From Ectothiorhodospiraceae bacterium (lineage in GTDB: Bacteria > Pseudomonadota > Gammaproteobacteria > Nitrococcales > Halorhodospiraceae): DNA of 63,688 bases. Where the stretch lies: the NCBI GenBank assembly GCA_003552625.1, contig PUNM01000065.1, forward strand, positions 1 through 63,688, read 5' to 3'. Position 1 is the stretch's first letter; every line of letters starts with the position of its first letter. Positions 26,907-36,310 of this stretch are shown piece by piece. The position numbers and the translations under genes were made by a program. The notes below the pieces were generated by a model. That model saw only the letters and a list, made by a program, of their open reading frames with translations, did no database searches and was not told where the DNA came from.

Positions 26907-28196
26907 GTGACCCCGAACCGCATCACTCTCGGACTCGACCTGGGCACATCCGGCATTCGGGCCGCCGTCGTCCAACCGGACGGTGAAGTCATCGCAAGGA
27001 GTCGGCTGGATTGGCCGCACGGCATCATGCCTGACGCCCCGGAAGAGTGGTGGCTGCATGCCCGGAACGTTCTGCGGGAAGCCATCGAGAAGGCCGGTAC
27101 AGTTCACATCGATGCCGTCGCCGTGGACGGGACCTCCGGAACCGTTCTCTGGTGCGCGGACGACGGCCAGCCTTTGACGCCCGCCTTCGGGTATGACCAG
27201 CCCGTGGCCGCGGACTCTATCCAGCGCATTGCCGCCATCGCCCCCGCCGCCAGCGGCGCCCACGGCTCTGGCTCCGGCCTGGCCCGGGCGCTGCAACTGG
27301 CACACCCCGGACTGCCGGCCAATGCCCGACTGCGCACCCAGACCGACTGGATCACGGGCTGTTTGCTCGGTGATTGGAGGCAGGGCGACGAGAACAACGC
27401 CCTAAAACTCGGGTACGACCCGGTCGACCGCAGCTGGCCGGACTGGCTCAGCGCAATCCCTGTCCCCAGAAGCGCGCTTGCCCGCTGTCACCCGCCTGGA
27501 GCCGACCTGGGCGCGATGGCTCCGCAGGTAGCCGCCACCCTCGGGGTACCCGGGTCCTGTCGCATTGTTGCCGGCACGACGGACTCCATCGCCGGTACGC
27601 TGGCAGCCGGCATCCGCGCGGAGGGGGATGCGGTCACTTCGCTGGGGACAACGCTTGCGCTCAAGCTGCTGACCCCGAGGGCGGTCTTCGCGCCCGAGTA
27701 CGGCATCTACAGCCACCGGCTTGGCCTACGCTTTCTGGCCGGCGGCGCGTCCAATTGTGGCGCCGGCATCCTGAGCCGGTTCTTCTCCGCGGATCGTTTG
27801 GCGTCGCTAAGCCGTCAGATCGACGCCGACTGCGACAGCGGGCTCGATTATTACCCGCTGCTCCGCCCTGGCGAACGCTTCCCACGCAACGACCCCGACT
27901 TGCAGCCACGCCTGACGCCCCGTCCGGAGAGCGACGTCCATTTCCTGCACGGGCTTCTGGAGGGCATTGCCCGGGTCGAAGCGGAGGGCTATCGACGCCT
28001 CCACGAGCTCGGTGCGACGTGGCCTCGCCGCGTCCTGAGCGTTGGCGGCGGTGCTGACAACCCGGCCTGGCTGCGCATTCGCGGCCGCTATCTGCAAGTC
28101 CCGGTCCAGGCGGCCGCCGATGGGGAGGCCGCTGTGGGGGCAGCCCGTCTCGCTCAGGGCCGCCTCCGCGATGGAGACGTTGGCGTGGCACCATAG
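26907..28196 (+). CDS. FGGY family carbohydrate kinase (ribulose/xylulose kinase-like)
   Basis: Sugar kinase of the FGGY/actin fold, about 429 residues. N-terminal ATP-binding LGLDLGTSGIRAAVV and AVAVDGTSGTVL, then central IVAGTTDSIAGTLAAG and C-terminal RVLSVGGGADNPAWLRI are conserved. The length and the early GTSG resemble the D-ribulose kinases described in cyanobacteria and plants more than enteric xylulokinases; this is inference. GTG 26907 (VTPNRITLG) was chosen; ATG 26877 would add ten residues. Divergent from the M42 gene and 27 bases before bioA. Confidence 0.82.
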   Translation: MTPNRITLGLDLGTSGIRAAVVQPDGEVIARSRLDWPHGIMPDAPEEWWLHARNVLREAIEKAGTVHIDAVAVDGTSGTVLWCADDGQPLTPAFGYDQPVAADSIQRIAAIAPAASGAHGSGSGLARALQLAHPGLPANARLRTQTDWITGCLLGDWRQGDENNALKLGYDPVDRSWPDWLSAIPVPRSALARCHPPGADLGAMAPQVAATLGVPGSCRIVAGTTDSIAGTLAAGIRAEGDAVTSLGTTLALKLLTPRAVFAPEYGIYSHRLGLRFLAGGASNCGAGILSRFFSADRLASLSRQIDADCDSGLDYYPLLRPGERFPRNDPDLQPRLTPRPESDVHFLHGLLEGIARVEAEGYRRLHELGATWPRRVLSVGGGADNPAWLRIRGRYLQVPVQAAADGEAAVGAARLAQGRLRDGDVGVAP

Positions 28197-28223
28197 AGGA
28201 TGACCCTAGTACGGAGCTTCCGG

Positions 28224-29600
28224 ATGAGCGACCGCAACCGCGAACTGATACAGCGTGACCTGGCCGTCCTCTGGCACCCAACGACCCAAATGAAGGACCA
28301 CGAGGACGGTGTACCGCTGATCCCGGTAGCCTCGGGCCGGGGGGCCTGGCTGCAGGACCAGGAGGGCGGGTGGTACCTGGACGCCATAAGCTCCTGGTGG
28401 GTGAACCTCTTCGGCCACTGCAACCCCACGATCAACGAGGCGATCCGCACCCAGCTGGAGCGGCTGGAGCACGTAATCCTCGCCGGCTGCTCTCATGAGC
28501 CGGCGGTCACCCTCGCCGAGAGGCTCGTTTCTCTGGCCCCGTCGGGCCTGGAACGCGTCTTCTTTACCGACAACGGCTCCTCGAGCATCGAGGTGGCCCT
28601 CAAGATGAGCCACCACTTCTGGCGCAACACCGGGCACCCGGAAAAGACGCGCTACATCAATCTCTCCAACAGCTACCACGGAGATACCATCGGCGCACTC
28701 AGCGTCGGCGATGTGGGGGTTTTCAAGGACGCCTACGAGCCGCTGTTGATGGAACCGATCACCGTGCCGTCACCCGATTGCTTCCATCGAGAACCCGGGC
28801 AGAGCTGGGCGGAACACTCCGAGAGCATGTTCGCGCACATGGAAGCCGCTCTCGAGGAGCACGCCCACGAGACGGCGGCCGTGATCCTCGAGCCCCTGGT
28901 CCAGGGCGCAGGAGGCATGCGTATGTACGACCCCATCTACCTGCAGCGGCTGCGCGAGGCGTGTGACCGCCACGGGGTGCACATCATCGCCGATGAGATT
29001 GCCACCGGCTTTGGGCGCACCGGCTCGCTCTTCGCCTGCGAGCAGGCAGGTATCAGCCCGGACTTCCTGTGTGTCTCCAAAGGCATCACCGGTGGATATC
29101 TCCCGCTTGCTGCGGTTCTGCTTACCGAACGGACCTACCAGGCGTTCTACGATGACTTCACCCGCCTGACCGGCTTCCTCCATTCCCACAGCTACACCGG
29201 CAACCCACTGGCTTGCGCTGCAGCGTTGGCGACCCTCGACCTACTCGCAGAGCCGGAGACGATGACCCGCAACCAGGAAACGGCCCGCCTCATGGCGGAA
29301 GCCGCCGCCCCCCTGGCGAAGCACCCGAACATTGGCGAGGTCCGGCAAACCGGAATGATCCTGGCGATGGAGCTGGTCCAGGACCGCGAACGCTGCACCC
29401 CCTTCCCCTGGCATGAACGCCGCGGCCTCTCTGCTTATCGCCACGCCCTGAAGCGAGGCGTGCTGATGCGGCCGATCGGCAATGTCCTCTACTGGATGCC
29501 ACCGTACGTGATCGATGCGGAGGAGATCCGCCTGCTGGGTGAGGTCACCGCCGAGGCAGTGGACGTGGCCGCACAGACGCCCTGGAACCGATCGCGCTGA
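28224..29600 (+). CDS. bioA: Adenosylmethionine-8-amino-7-oxononanoate aminotransferase
   Basis: PLP enzyme that converts KAPA to DAPA in biotin synthesis, using SAM as amino donor. It is 458 residues. Conserved pieces are LWHPTTQMKDHE, SSWWVNLFGHCNP, NGSSSIEVALKM, ADEIATGFGRTG, the PLP lysine in CVSKGITGGYLPLA and FLHSHSYTGNPLACA. ATG 28224 follows GGAG at a good distance; ATG 28200 has GAGG directly adjacent and would add eight residues. It is separated from bioBFHCD by 23 kb, as in some other Gammaproteobacteria. Confidence 0.95.
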   Translation: MSDRNRELIQRDLAVLWHPTTQMKDHEDGVPLIPVASGRGAWLQDQEGGWYLDAISSWWVNLFGHCNPTINEAIRTQLERLEHVILAGCSHEPAVTLAERLVSLAPSGLERVFFTDNGSSSIEVALKMSHHFWRNTGHPEKTRYINLSNSYHGDTIGALSVGDVGVFKDAYEPLLMEPITVPSPDCFHREPGQSWAEHSESMFAHMEAALEEHAHETAAVILEPLVQGAGGMRMYDPIYLQRLREACDRHGVHIIADEIATGFGRTGSLFACEQAGISPDFLCVSKGITGGYLPLAAVLLTERTYQAFYDDFTRLTGFLHSHSYTGNPLACAAALATLDLLAEPETMTRNQETARLMAEAAAPLAKHPNIGEVRQTGMILAMELVQDRERCTPFPWHERRGLSAYRHALKRGVLMRPIGNVLYWMPPYVIDAEEIRLLGEVTAEAVDVAAQTPWNRSR

Positions 29601-29615
29601 CCGGGAGGCCCGCCC

Positions 29616-30341
29616 ATGCCCCGTCTATACGTCCCGGCGCCACTGTCCGTCGGCGCAGAGATCGAACTGCCCAGCGATGCGGCGGCGCACGTGCGCGCCC
29701 TGCGTCTGCGCTCAGGCGATTCGGTCACCCTGTTTAACGGGGACGGCGGTGAGCACCCCAGCGAACTTCTCCAGGTCGACCGCCGCCGTGCCTGGGTGCG
29801 CATCGGGGAGCACGACGCGGTGGAGCGAGAGCTTCCGGTACCGGTCCAGCTCCTCCAAGCCATCGGCAAAGGCGACCGCATGGATACCGCCGTGGAAAAG
29901 GCTACCGAGCTCGGCGTCCGGGAGATCGTCCCGATCCTTACTGAGCGCACGGTGGTCCGTCTCGAGGATCCACAGCGCGCTGCGAAGCGGCAACGCCACT
30001 GGACTGCCGTGGCTCACTCGGCCTGCGAGCAGTGCGGCCGCAACCAGCCTCCCCGGGTTCACACCCCGACCCGGCTCGACCACGCCTGGCCTTTGGCGGC
30101 GGAGTTCACATTGCGCGTTACACTCGATCCGACGGCCGACCAGCGCCTCAGCCAAAGACTGAAACCCGGCACCGCGACCAGCCTATTGATTGGCCCTGAG
30201 GGCGGACTTACCCACAAGGAGCTCGAACAGGCGGAGCAACACGGCTTTGTGCGGGCGCGAAGCGGCGAGCGCATCCTGCGCACTGAAACCGCTGCCGTTG
30301 TGGCTCTTACGGCGGTCGGCCTAGCTCTCGGCGAAGTCTAG
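29616..30341 (+). CDS. rsmE: 16S rRNA m3U1498 methyltransferase
   Basis: SPOUT-class methyltransferase that modifies U1498 of 16S rRNA, 241 residues. An N-terminal PUA-like domain (MPRLYVPAPLS... HVRALRLRSGD) precedes the SPOUT knot with KATELGVREIVPILTERTV, SLLIGPEGGLTHKELEQA (SAM loop) and GERILRTETAAVVAL. GGGAGG precedes the ATG. Its 3' end overlaps the convergent ChpA-like gene by 21 bases. Confidence 0.95.
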   Translation: MPRLYVPAPLSVGAEIELPSDAAAHVRALRLRSGDSVTLFNGDGGEHPSELLQVDRRRAWVRIGEHDAVERELPVPVQLLQAIGKGDRMDTAVEKATELGVREIVPILTERTVVRLEDPQRAAKRQRHWTAVAHSACEQCGRNQPPRVHTPTRLDHAWPLAAEFTLRVTLDPTADQRLSQRLKPGTATSLLIGPEGGLTHKELEQAEQHGFVRARSGERILRTETAAVVALTAVGLALGEV

Positions 30342-32783
30342 CGCCCCACAGGCACAGGCCTGCCCCACGGCCTCCGTCAGCTGCCGCTCGTCGTAGGGCT
30401 TGAGCAGAAGGCACGCCGCCTCAAGACCCGCCGACCGCAGAAGATCCTGATCGACGGCTCGGGTACTCAGCGCAACGACGCCCCCCCCGGGCAGCCCCAA
30501 GGCCCCGACCAGACGCAACAGATCCTCAGCCACCGCTTCCCGGGCGAACATCTCCAGGTTGACGACAACGGCCTGAAACCCTTCGCGCTGGCTCGCCGCC
30601 TCCGCTACCTCCAGCGACTCGGCCGCTTCCGGGTCGAAACCGCTTCGCGCCAGCAAGTGAGCGGTAATGCGACGCATGGTGCGGGAGTCATCGAGCACCA
30701 GAACCCGTCGATTCGGCACCGATGGGTCCACCGCTGTCCGGGCCCCAGGCATCGGCAGCGAGAGCGTGAATCGTGCCCCCGCCCCCGGGGACGCCTGGAG
30801 GTCGATCGTTCCGGCCAGATCGTGGACGATGGCAGCGACACGCTCCATGCCCGCGCCAACGCGCGGCGGGTCCGCAAACGTCGTCACCCCGGGCAGGCAG
30901 ATGAGGCTCAGGGCCTCATCGGCGCTGAGTTCGGCAGCCGGTTCTTCGGGATCGTAATCCGAGACCTGGGCCTGCAGGGCCGGCGTATCGAGACCACGAC
31001 CATCGTCAGAGACGGAAACCCGCACCTGATCACACCCCGCCTCGACGGCCACTGCCACCCGCCCGACCTCCGGCTTGCCCTGCTGCATCCGCTGTTCCGG
31101 GGGCTCGATCCCGTGGAGAACGGCGTTGGTCAGCAATTCGCGCAGCGCCTCTGCAAGGGGTGCCTGCGCGGCAGCCGGGACCGGCGTTGCCATACCCTCG
31201 GCCACGAGTTCCACTCGCCGCCCGAACTCCCCCGCCACGGCATGCAGGTGGCGGTCAAGCTCCTCTAGGGAGCCATCCAGCGTCGCGGTCGGACTATCCG
31301 CACCGGCTACCGCCTCTTGATCCGCGGGCCGATCCTCGTCCTCGAAGGCGTGAGCGTAATCCGGCTCCCGCGCCCAATCAGCTGCTTGCCACGATTCGAC
31401 TGCCGCGCCCTCGTCGCCCGCTAACTCCGAGGCAAGGGCCTCGCCCAGGATCTCCGCTCCCGACCCCGACCTTAGATCGTCACCCCCCGGCCCCGGGCCG
31501 TCGGTCGCGCCACCCGTTGCGGTTGCGGAGTCGCTTCCCGCTGGCTGAACCTCTTTGCGCAGGGTTCCAAGCTGCTTTGAGAGCTCTTCCAAACCGCGTC
31601 GCAGGCGGGATTCCGTCTCCGGTCCCGGACCGTCGGCCAGGGCTGTGGCCACTTCGTGCTCCAAGTCGTTGCATTGGGTCACAAAACCCTGCAAGCCGGC
31701 AAAACGGGCACCACCCTTGAGCGTGTGTAGAATGCGCTGGACGGCAAGCCCGGCCTCCGGATCGCCCGCGCGCCAGCGCTGCAGCGCTGCCCCAATCTGG
31801 GCCAGAGCCGGCCCCACCTCCGCATAGAACAGTGCCGAGAGATCCACATCGGAGCGCACCGGCAGGGTCGAGGACGAACCCGGCACCTCAGGCCCGGGCA
31901 TGGCCAGCCGCGCCTCCGGCATGCGTCGCGCCGCCGCCTGGACCCGCCCGGGACGGCCCGGAGCCGGTTCCCGGGTCAGGGGCTGGAGCAAGGCCTCGAC
32001 CACCGGGACTGCCGGAACCCCGCCGCTAGCCGTCTCCCGGATCAGACGCCGCAACTCCCGATCGTAGGCGGCCACCGCCCGTTTGTGGTCGGCTTCCAGC
32101 GCTGTCCCCGCCGCAAGGCCATCGACCACGGCCGCCGCCCCCCAGCAAACAGCACCCGCTGCGCTGTCCCCGAGTTCGGCGCCGAGAGGCTCAAGGACTT
32201 CGTGAAGCTGCTCCAGAGCCAACCGCTCGTCGCCCCGAATCAACTCCAGCAACGCCCGCTGGAACGACCACCGATCAGCGCGAACGCGCTCGCTGGCATC
32301 CGAGGCCTTGCGCGGCGCGCGCGGGTCCACGCAGCGTCGCAACAGGGCCAGGCTGTTGTACCGGGGTTGACCACGGCTGCGACGCAGCCCATCGATGAGT
32401 TCGGCCAATTCCGTGACGGGGTCGTCTCCACGCACGGCCATCCGTTCGATAAGGCGAGGCAAGCGCAGCAGCGCATCCATCAGCGCGGCCCGCAGCGGCT
32501 GTAGATCGGCTTCGGCACTGGCGCCATCCGTCTCCGGGTCGAAGGCGGCGGCCGCAGCACGAAGCTCCTCGGCGACCCGCTCCAACTCGGGCACGCCCAC
32601 AAAGAGAAATGCGCCGTGGAGCCGACCCAACTCCTCGCGCAGGCGGGCACCGGCACCCTCACGCTCGCCGTGCTCTTGCAGGCGGGCAGCACCGGCACTC
32701 AGCCGATCCCGCAGATCGGGCAGCAGGCGAGTCAACTCGCGGCGGGCATCACTCGGCGACGCGTTCATTCGTCCAGGTTCCAT
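30321..32783 (-). CDS. ChpA/PilL-like hybrid sensor kinase with Hpt and degenerate receiver
   Basis: 820-residue protein related to the chemotaxis-like kinases of type IV pilus systems. N-terminal helical segments (to about 290) precede an Hpt domain (about 315-410) with the phosphorylatable His353 in ILHTLKGGARFAG. A long Ser/Gly/Glu-rich linker (415-505) leads to a HATPase domain (about 545-680) with RELLTNAVLHGIEPPE and VSDDGRGLD. There is no CheW-like domain; the chain goes directly to a receiver (about 692-810) with VLVLDDS, but the phospho-acceptor is Asn742 (VVVNLEMF), while LLLKPYDE keeps the lysine. It may be a phosphotransfer or scaffold protein. ATG 32768 is an alternative start. 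No che/pil neighbours here. Confidence 0.8.
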   Translation of the reverse strand: MEPGRMNASPSDARRELTRLLPDLRDRLSAGAARLQEHGEREGAGARLREELGRLHGAFLFVGVPELERVAEELRAAAAAFDPETDGASAEADLQPLRAALMDALLRLPRLIERMAVRGDDPVTELAELIDGLRRSRGQPRYNSLALLRRCVDPRAPRKASDASERVRADRWSFQRALLELIRGDERLALEQLHEVLEPLGAELGDSAAGAVCWGAAAVVDGLAAGTALEADHKRAVAAYDRELRRLIRETASGGVPAVPVVEALLQPLTREPAPGRPGRVQAAARRMPEARLAMPGPEVPGSSSTLPVRSDVDLSALFYAEVGPALAQIGAALQRWRAGDPEAGLAVQRILHTLKGGARFAGLQGFVTQCNDLEHEVATALADGPGPETESRLRRGLEELSKQLGTLRKEVQPAGSDSATATGGATDGPGPGGDDLRSGSGAEILGEALASELAGDEGAAVESWQAADWAREPDYAHAFEDEDRPADQEAVAGADSPTATLDGSLEELDRHLHAVAGEFGRRVELVAEGMATPVPAAAQAPLAEALRELLTNAVLHGIEPPEQRMQQGKPEVGRVAVAVEAGCDQVRVSVSDDGRGLDTPALQAQVSDYDPEEPAAELSADEALSLICLPGVTTFADPPRVGAGMERVAAIVHDLAGTIDLQASPGAGARFTLSLPMPGARTAVDPSVPNRRVLVLDDSRTMRRITAHLLARSGFDPEAAESLEVAEAASQREGFQAVVVNLEMFAREAVAEDLLRLVGALGLPGGGVVALSTRAVDQDLLRSAGLEAACLLLKPYDERQLTEAVGQACACGALDFAES

Positions 32784-32830
32784 GGGTTGGTTACAATGCC
32801 ATACAACACTCTGCCGCCGTGAGTCTGGCC

Positions 32831-33775
32831 ATGACCCAGCAGCTTGCCGTCGTGATGGATCCCATCGCCGGCATCACGCCGTACAAGGATTCGACCCTCG
32901 CCCTGATGCTCGAGGGCCAACGCCGAGGCTACCACCTATGGTATCTGGAGCCCGGGGATCTCTACGCCGAAGGCGGCATCGCTTGTGGCAGCGCGCGGAC
33001 CATACAGGTCCGGGACGACCATGAAGATTGGTACGAGCTGGGTGGGGCGCAGGAATTGGCTCTCCACGAGATGGACTGGATCCTCATGCGCGAAGACCCG
33101 CCGGTGGACGCAGCGTACGTCAGCGCCACGCATCTCCTGTCACTTGCCGAGCGCCACGGCGCGCGCATCGTTAACCGACCGGCGGCGCTGCGTGACGCCA
33201 ATGAGAAGCTCTTCGCCCTCCACTGGCCCCACCTTTGCCCAGCAACCCGCGTCTCGGCGAACCCCCGGCTCCTGCGCGAATTCATCGACAGCCAGGAACG
33301 CGCCGTCCTCAAGCCGCTGGATGCCATGGGCGGGGACGGAATTTTCGTGCTTAAGCGAGGCGACCCGAACACCACGGTGGTCCTTGAGACCCTCACCGAG
33401 GGCGGAACGCGCTACGCGCTGGCCCAGGAGTACCTCCCACAGATCCGCGAAGGCGACAAGCGCGTTCTGGTCTTCGGCGGGGAGCCGTTCCCGTACGCCC
33501 TGGCGCGCGTGCCAGCCGAAGGCGAAACCCGCGGGAACCTGGCCGCCGGCGGGCGCGGCCAGCCGGCGCAGGTCACGGAAGCCGAGCGTGCCGCCTGCGC
33601 CGAGATCGCCCCCTCCCTGCGCGCCATGGGCCTGGAACTCGTCGGTCTCGACTTCATCGGCGAGCGCCTTACGGAGATTAACGTGACCAGCCCCACCTGC
33701 TTTCGTGAAATCGATGCGCTCTTCGGCGTCAACACCGCCGGTGCGTTCTTCGATCACCTGGAGGCCGGCCAATGA
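32831..33775 (+). CDS. gshB: Glutathione synthetase
   Basis: ATP-grasp ligase that adds glycine to gamma-glutamylcysteine, 314 residues. Recognised by VVMDPIAGITPYKDSTLALM at the start, MREDPPVDAAYV, AVLKPLDAMGGDGIFVL (ATP-grasp loop) and GLDFIGERLTEINVTSPTC (metal residues). ATG 32831 was chosen; a GTG 12 bases earlier is possible. A TACAAT hexamer at 32792-32797 could be its -10. The stop overlaps the apbE ATG. Glutathione also serves gloA in this window. Confidence 0.96.
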   Translation: MTQQLAVVMDPIAGITPYKDSTLALMLEGQRRGYHLWYLEPGDLYAEGGIACGSARTIQVRDDHEDWYELGGAQELALHEMDWILMREDPPVDAAYVSATHLLSLAERHGARIVNRPAALRDANEKLFALHWPHLCPATRVSANPRLLREFIDSQERAVLKPLDAMGGDGIFVLKRGDPNTTVVLETLTEGGTRYALAQEYLPQIREGDKRVLVFGGEPFPYALARVPAEGETRGNLAAGGRGQPAQVTEAERAACAEIAPSLRAMGLELVGLDFIGERLTEINVTSPTCFREIDALFGVNTAGAFFDHLEAGQ

Positions 33776-34815
33776 GCGGGTTTCCGCGCGTTCGATCGGG
33801 CTTCACCGCGCTTGCCCTGGGACTGGGGCTGTTCGGCTGCCAGGCCGACGAGCAAGGTGCCGAGTCACGCTTTACCGCCCTTGGCACCGAGGTCGAGATC
33901 GCCATCGCCGATGGCGGCGACGCTGATACCGAGGCCGCCCTGGCTGACGCCCGGGAGCGGCTGAAGCAGATCGGAGCTGCATGGTACCCGTACGGGGATG
34001 GCGAACTCGCCCAGCTCAACAAGAAACTCGCTGCGGGCAAGAGTTTCCAGGGCAGCCCGGAGCTCATTACCCTCCTCGAACGCGCCAAGGAGATGGAACG
34101 GTTAAGTGAGGGCCGCTTCAACCCGGCGATCGGGGGCTTGATCGAGGTTTGGGGGTTTTCAACGGCGGACGGTCCGCTGGACGAACCGCCCGAGGCGGAC
34201 GCGATTGAGCAATGGCTTGAGCGACGGCCGCGCACCCAGGATCTGCGCTGGGATGCGGCCGGCACCATCAGCACTTCGAACGACGCCGTCCAGCTCGACC
34301 TCGGCGGAATCGGCAAGGGTTATGCTGCGCAGCAGACAATCACGCTGCTACGCGAGCATGGCGTCGCAGTCGGGATCGTCAACCTCGGCGGCGACATCCT
34401 CACCCTCGGGAGTCCGGCCGACCGCTCCTGGCGTATCGGGGTGCGCGACCCGCGGGAAGGCACCGTCCTCGCCGCGGTCGAGGCCCACGCCAATGAGGCC
34501 GTTTTCACCTCCGGGGATTACGAGCGCACCTTCATCCATGAAGACCGGCGCTACCACCACATCCTCGATCCGACCACCGGCTACCCGGCGATGGGCAGCC
34601 GCTCCGTCACGGTCATCCACGACGACGCCGTCCTCGCCGACGTTGCAGCCACTTCGCTGTTCATCGCCGGGCCGGAGCACTGGCGCGACGTGGCTGACCG
34701 AATGGGTGTGGAGCACGTCCTGCTGATCGACCGCGAGGGCGTCGTTCACATGACCGAGGCCATGGAGCCGCGCGTCGAGTTCATGCAAGAGCCAGAGCTT
34801 CACCGATCCGAATGA
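33772..34815 (+). CDS. apbE: FAD:protein FMN transferase (lipoprotein)
   Basis: Covalently attaches FMN to threonines of target flavoproteins such as Na+-NQR and Rnf subunits. It is 347 residues. The N-terminus has a lipoprotein signal with the lipobox LFGC at about residues 20-23, placing it outside the inner membrane. Core motifs are FTALGTEVEI, GRFNPAIGGLIEVWGF, LDLGGIGKGYAAQ, NLGGDILTLG, SGDYERTF and YHHILDPTTGYPA. It overlaps gshB by four bases (ATGA) and tonB by four. Targets are not in this window; the flavin comes from the rib operon. Confidence 0.94.
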   Translation: MSGFPRVRSGFTALALGLGLFGCQADEQGAESRFTALGTEVEIAIADGGDADTEAALADARERLKQIGAAWYPYGDGELAQLNKKLAAGKSFQGSPELITLLERAKEMERLSEGRFNPAIGGLIEVWGFSTADGPLDEPPEADAIEQWLERRPRTQDLRWDAAGTISTSNDAVQLDLGGIGKGYAAQQTITLLREHGVAVGIVNLGGDILTLGSPADRSWRIGVRDPREGTVLAAVEAHANEAVFTSGDYERTFIHEDRRYHHILDPTTGYPAMGSRSVTVIHDDAVLADVAATSLFIAGPEHWRDVADRMGVEHVLLIDREGVVHMTEAMEPRVEFMQEPELHRSE

Positions 34816-35681
34816 ACCCCGGGGCCAGCGCTGCTTCCAGCATCGTCGCTTCCCGCGACCGCCTCGGAATGGCGCTATTCCTTGCAGTGGTCGTCCACGG
34901 CCTGGTCATCCTCGGTGTCGGGCTGACCTGGGATACCCCGTCCACGCAGCGGGAGGCCTCCATGATGGAGGTGACCCTCGCCCGGGATGAGGCCGAGACG
35001 CCGCCGGAAGATCCCGACTTTCTCGCCGACCAAGACCAGGACGGAGGCGGCATTGCGGAACAGCCGCAAGTCCCCTCGCCGCTGGCCAGTGCCCGCATCA
35101 CCCCGGACGAGACTGAAACCGGCGATGCCAGCGCGGACGGGGCGCCGCCGGAGCGCGAAACCCCGCTGATTGAAAGCCGCACGGAGCAGGAGTCTCAACC
35201 CACGGAGCCGGAAACGGAGAGCACTCCGGCACCGACCCGTCTCCAGGAGTTGGCCGAGCAGGCCGAGCGGGACGCCGCAGCGGAGGCCGCTGAGCTTCAT
35301 CGCCGACTGAGTCAGCCGCGCGAGCCGTCGAAACGGTTTCTGAATGCGCGCACCCAGGCCCACGAAGCAGCCGAGTACATGGCCGCCTGGACGCGGAAGG
35401 TGGAGGCCGTGGGCAACCTCAACTACCCGAACGAAGCCAAGCGCCGAGGGCTCACTGGCCGCCTGATCCTGGAGGTCACCCTGACCCCCGATGGCCATGT
35501 CGACAATATCCGCATCGTCGAGCGTTCTCGCCACCGCCTGCTCGACGAGGCGGCGGTCCGCATCGTCGAACTCGGGGCACCGTTCCCCAGCGTGCCTCCG
35601 GAGGTCCTTGACGGCCACGACCGGCTCGTAATCACTCGCACCTGGGAGTTTGTCGATGGTGAGCGCGTGCGCACCCGCTGA
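34812..35681 (+). CDS. tonB: Energy transducer TonB
   Basis: Links proton motive force to outer-membrane receptors. It is 289 residues with a cytoplasmic N-tail, one membrane helix (GMALFLAVVVHGLVILGVGL, about 19-38), a long acidic Pro/Glu/Asp-rich periplasmic span (about 55-170) and the C-terminal TonB domain (about 195-285) containing YPNEAKRRGLTGRLILEV and LDEAAVRIV. The very acidic spacer, instead of Pro-Lys repeats, would suit a halophile. The same place in Pseudomonas (gshB-tonB-algH) carries a TonB gene. No exbBD nearby. Confidence 0.92.
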   Translation: MNPGASAASSIVASRDRLGMALFLAVVVHGLVILGVGLTWDTPSTQREASMMEVTLARDEAETPPEDPDFLADQDQDGGGIAEQPQVPSPLASARITPDETETGDASADGAPPERETPLIESRTEQESQPTEPETESTPAPTRLQELAEQAERDAAAEAAELHRRLSQPREPSKRFLNARTQAHEAAEYMAAWTRKVEAVGNLNYPNEAKRRGLTGRLILEVTLTPDGHVDNIRIVERSRHRLLDEAAVRIVELGAPFPSVPPEVLDGHDRLVITRTWEFVDGERVRTR

Positions 35682-35728
35682 AGTCGCACACTTGTCCTCT
35701 GATCGCGGCGTAGAAGATACTGGGACGC

Positions 35729-36310
35729 ATGAATGACGGACCGGCCCAACCGAGCAGCGACCGCCTGGCGAGTCAGTTCCTGATCGCCATGCCGGCACTC
35801 GATGACGCGAATTTCGCCCAGACCGTCTCCCTGGTCTGTGAACACTCGGAGGATGGGGCGATGGGGATCGTGCTCAACCGCCCCACCGAGGTCACTCTCG
35901 GCGAACTCTTCAACCACCTCGACCTGGAGATCGGCGACGACAGCCCCACCGATCAGGCCGTCTTCGCCGGCGGGCCGGTTCAGCGCGAGCGAGGATTCGT
36001 TCTGCACCCGGCCGATCAGTCCTGGGATGCGACCACCCGGGTCGCGCACGGCGTCGCCCTGACCACATCGCGGGACATCCTGGCCGCGCTGGCACGGGGG
36101 GAGGGCCCCGAACGCTGCCTGGTCGCCCTTGGCTACGCGGGCTGGGGCGCCGGCCAGCTCGAGGAAGAGATGGCCCAGAACGCCTGGCTGTCCGGCCCGG
36201 TTGATGCGGGGATCATCTTCGAAACCGACTGGCGGCAACGCTGGCGGGCAGCGGCCGCCCACATGGGCATCGACATCACTCTCCTTTCCGGGGAGAGCGG
36301 GCATGCGTGA
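35729..36310 (+). CDS. yqgE: UPF0301/YqgE (AlgH) family protein
   Basis: Conserved cytoplasmic protein, 193 residues. Family segments ASQFLIAMPALDDANFAQTV, EHSEDGAMGIVLNRP, VFAGGPVQRERGFVLH and WGAGQLEEEMAQNAWL are all present. Its biochemical role is not settled; it was linked genetically to alginate in Pseudomonas. The end overlaps the ruvX start (ATGCGTGA), and the tonB-yqgE-ruvX-pyrR order is conserved. Confidence 0.94.
   Translation: MNDGPAQPSSDRLASQFLIAMPALDDANFAQTVSLVCEHSEDGAMGIVLNRPTEVTLGELFNHLDLEIGDDSPTDQAVFAGGPVQRERGFVLHPADQSWDATTRVAHGVALTTSRDILAALARGEGPERCLVALGYAGWGAGQLEEEMAQNAWLSGPVDAGIIFETDWRQRWRAAAAHMGIDITLLSGESGHA

Noticed and set aside
32792-32806. Second pair of TACAA repeats before gshB
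   Set aside because: Spacing is 10 bases and the flanks differ from the 11887-11908 repeats; the first copy is better explained as a -10 element.
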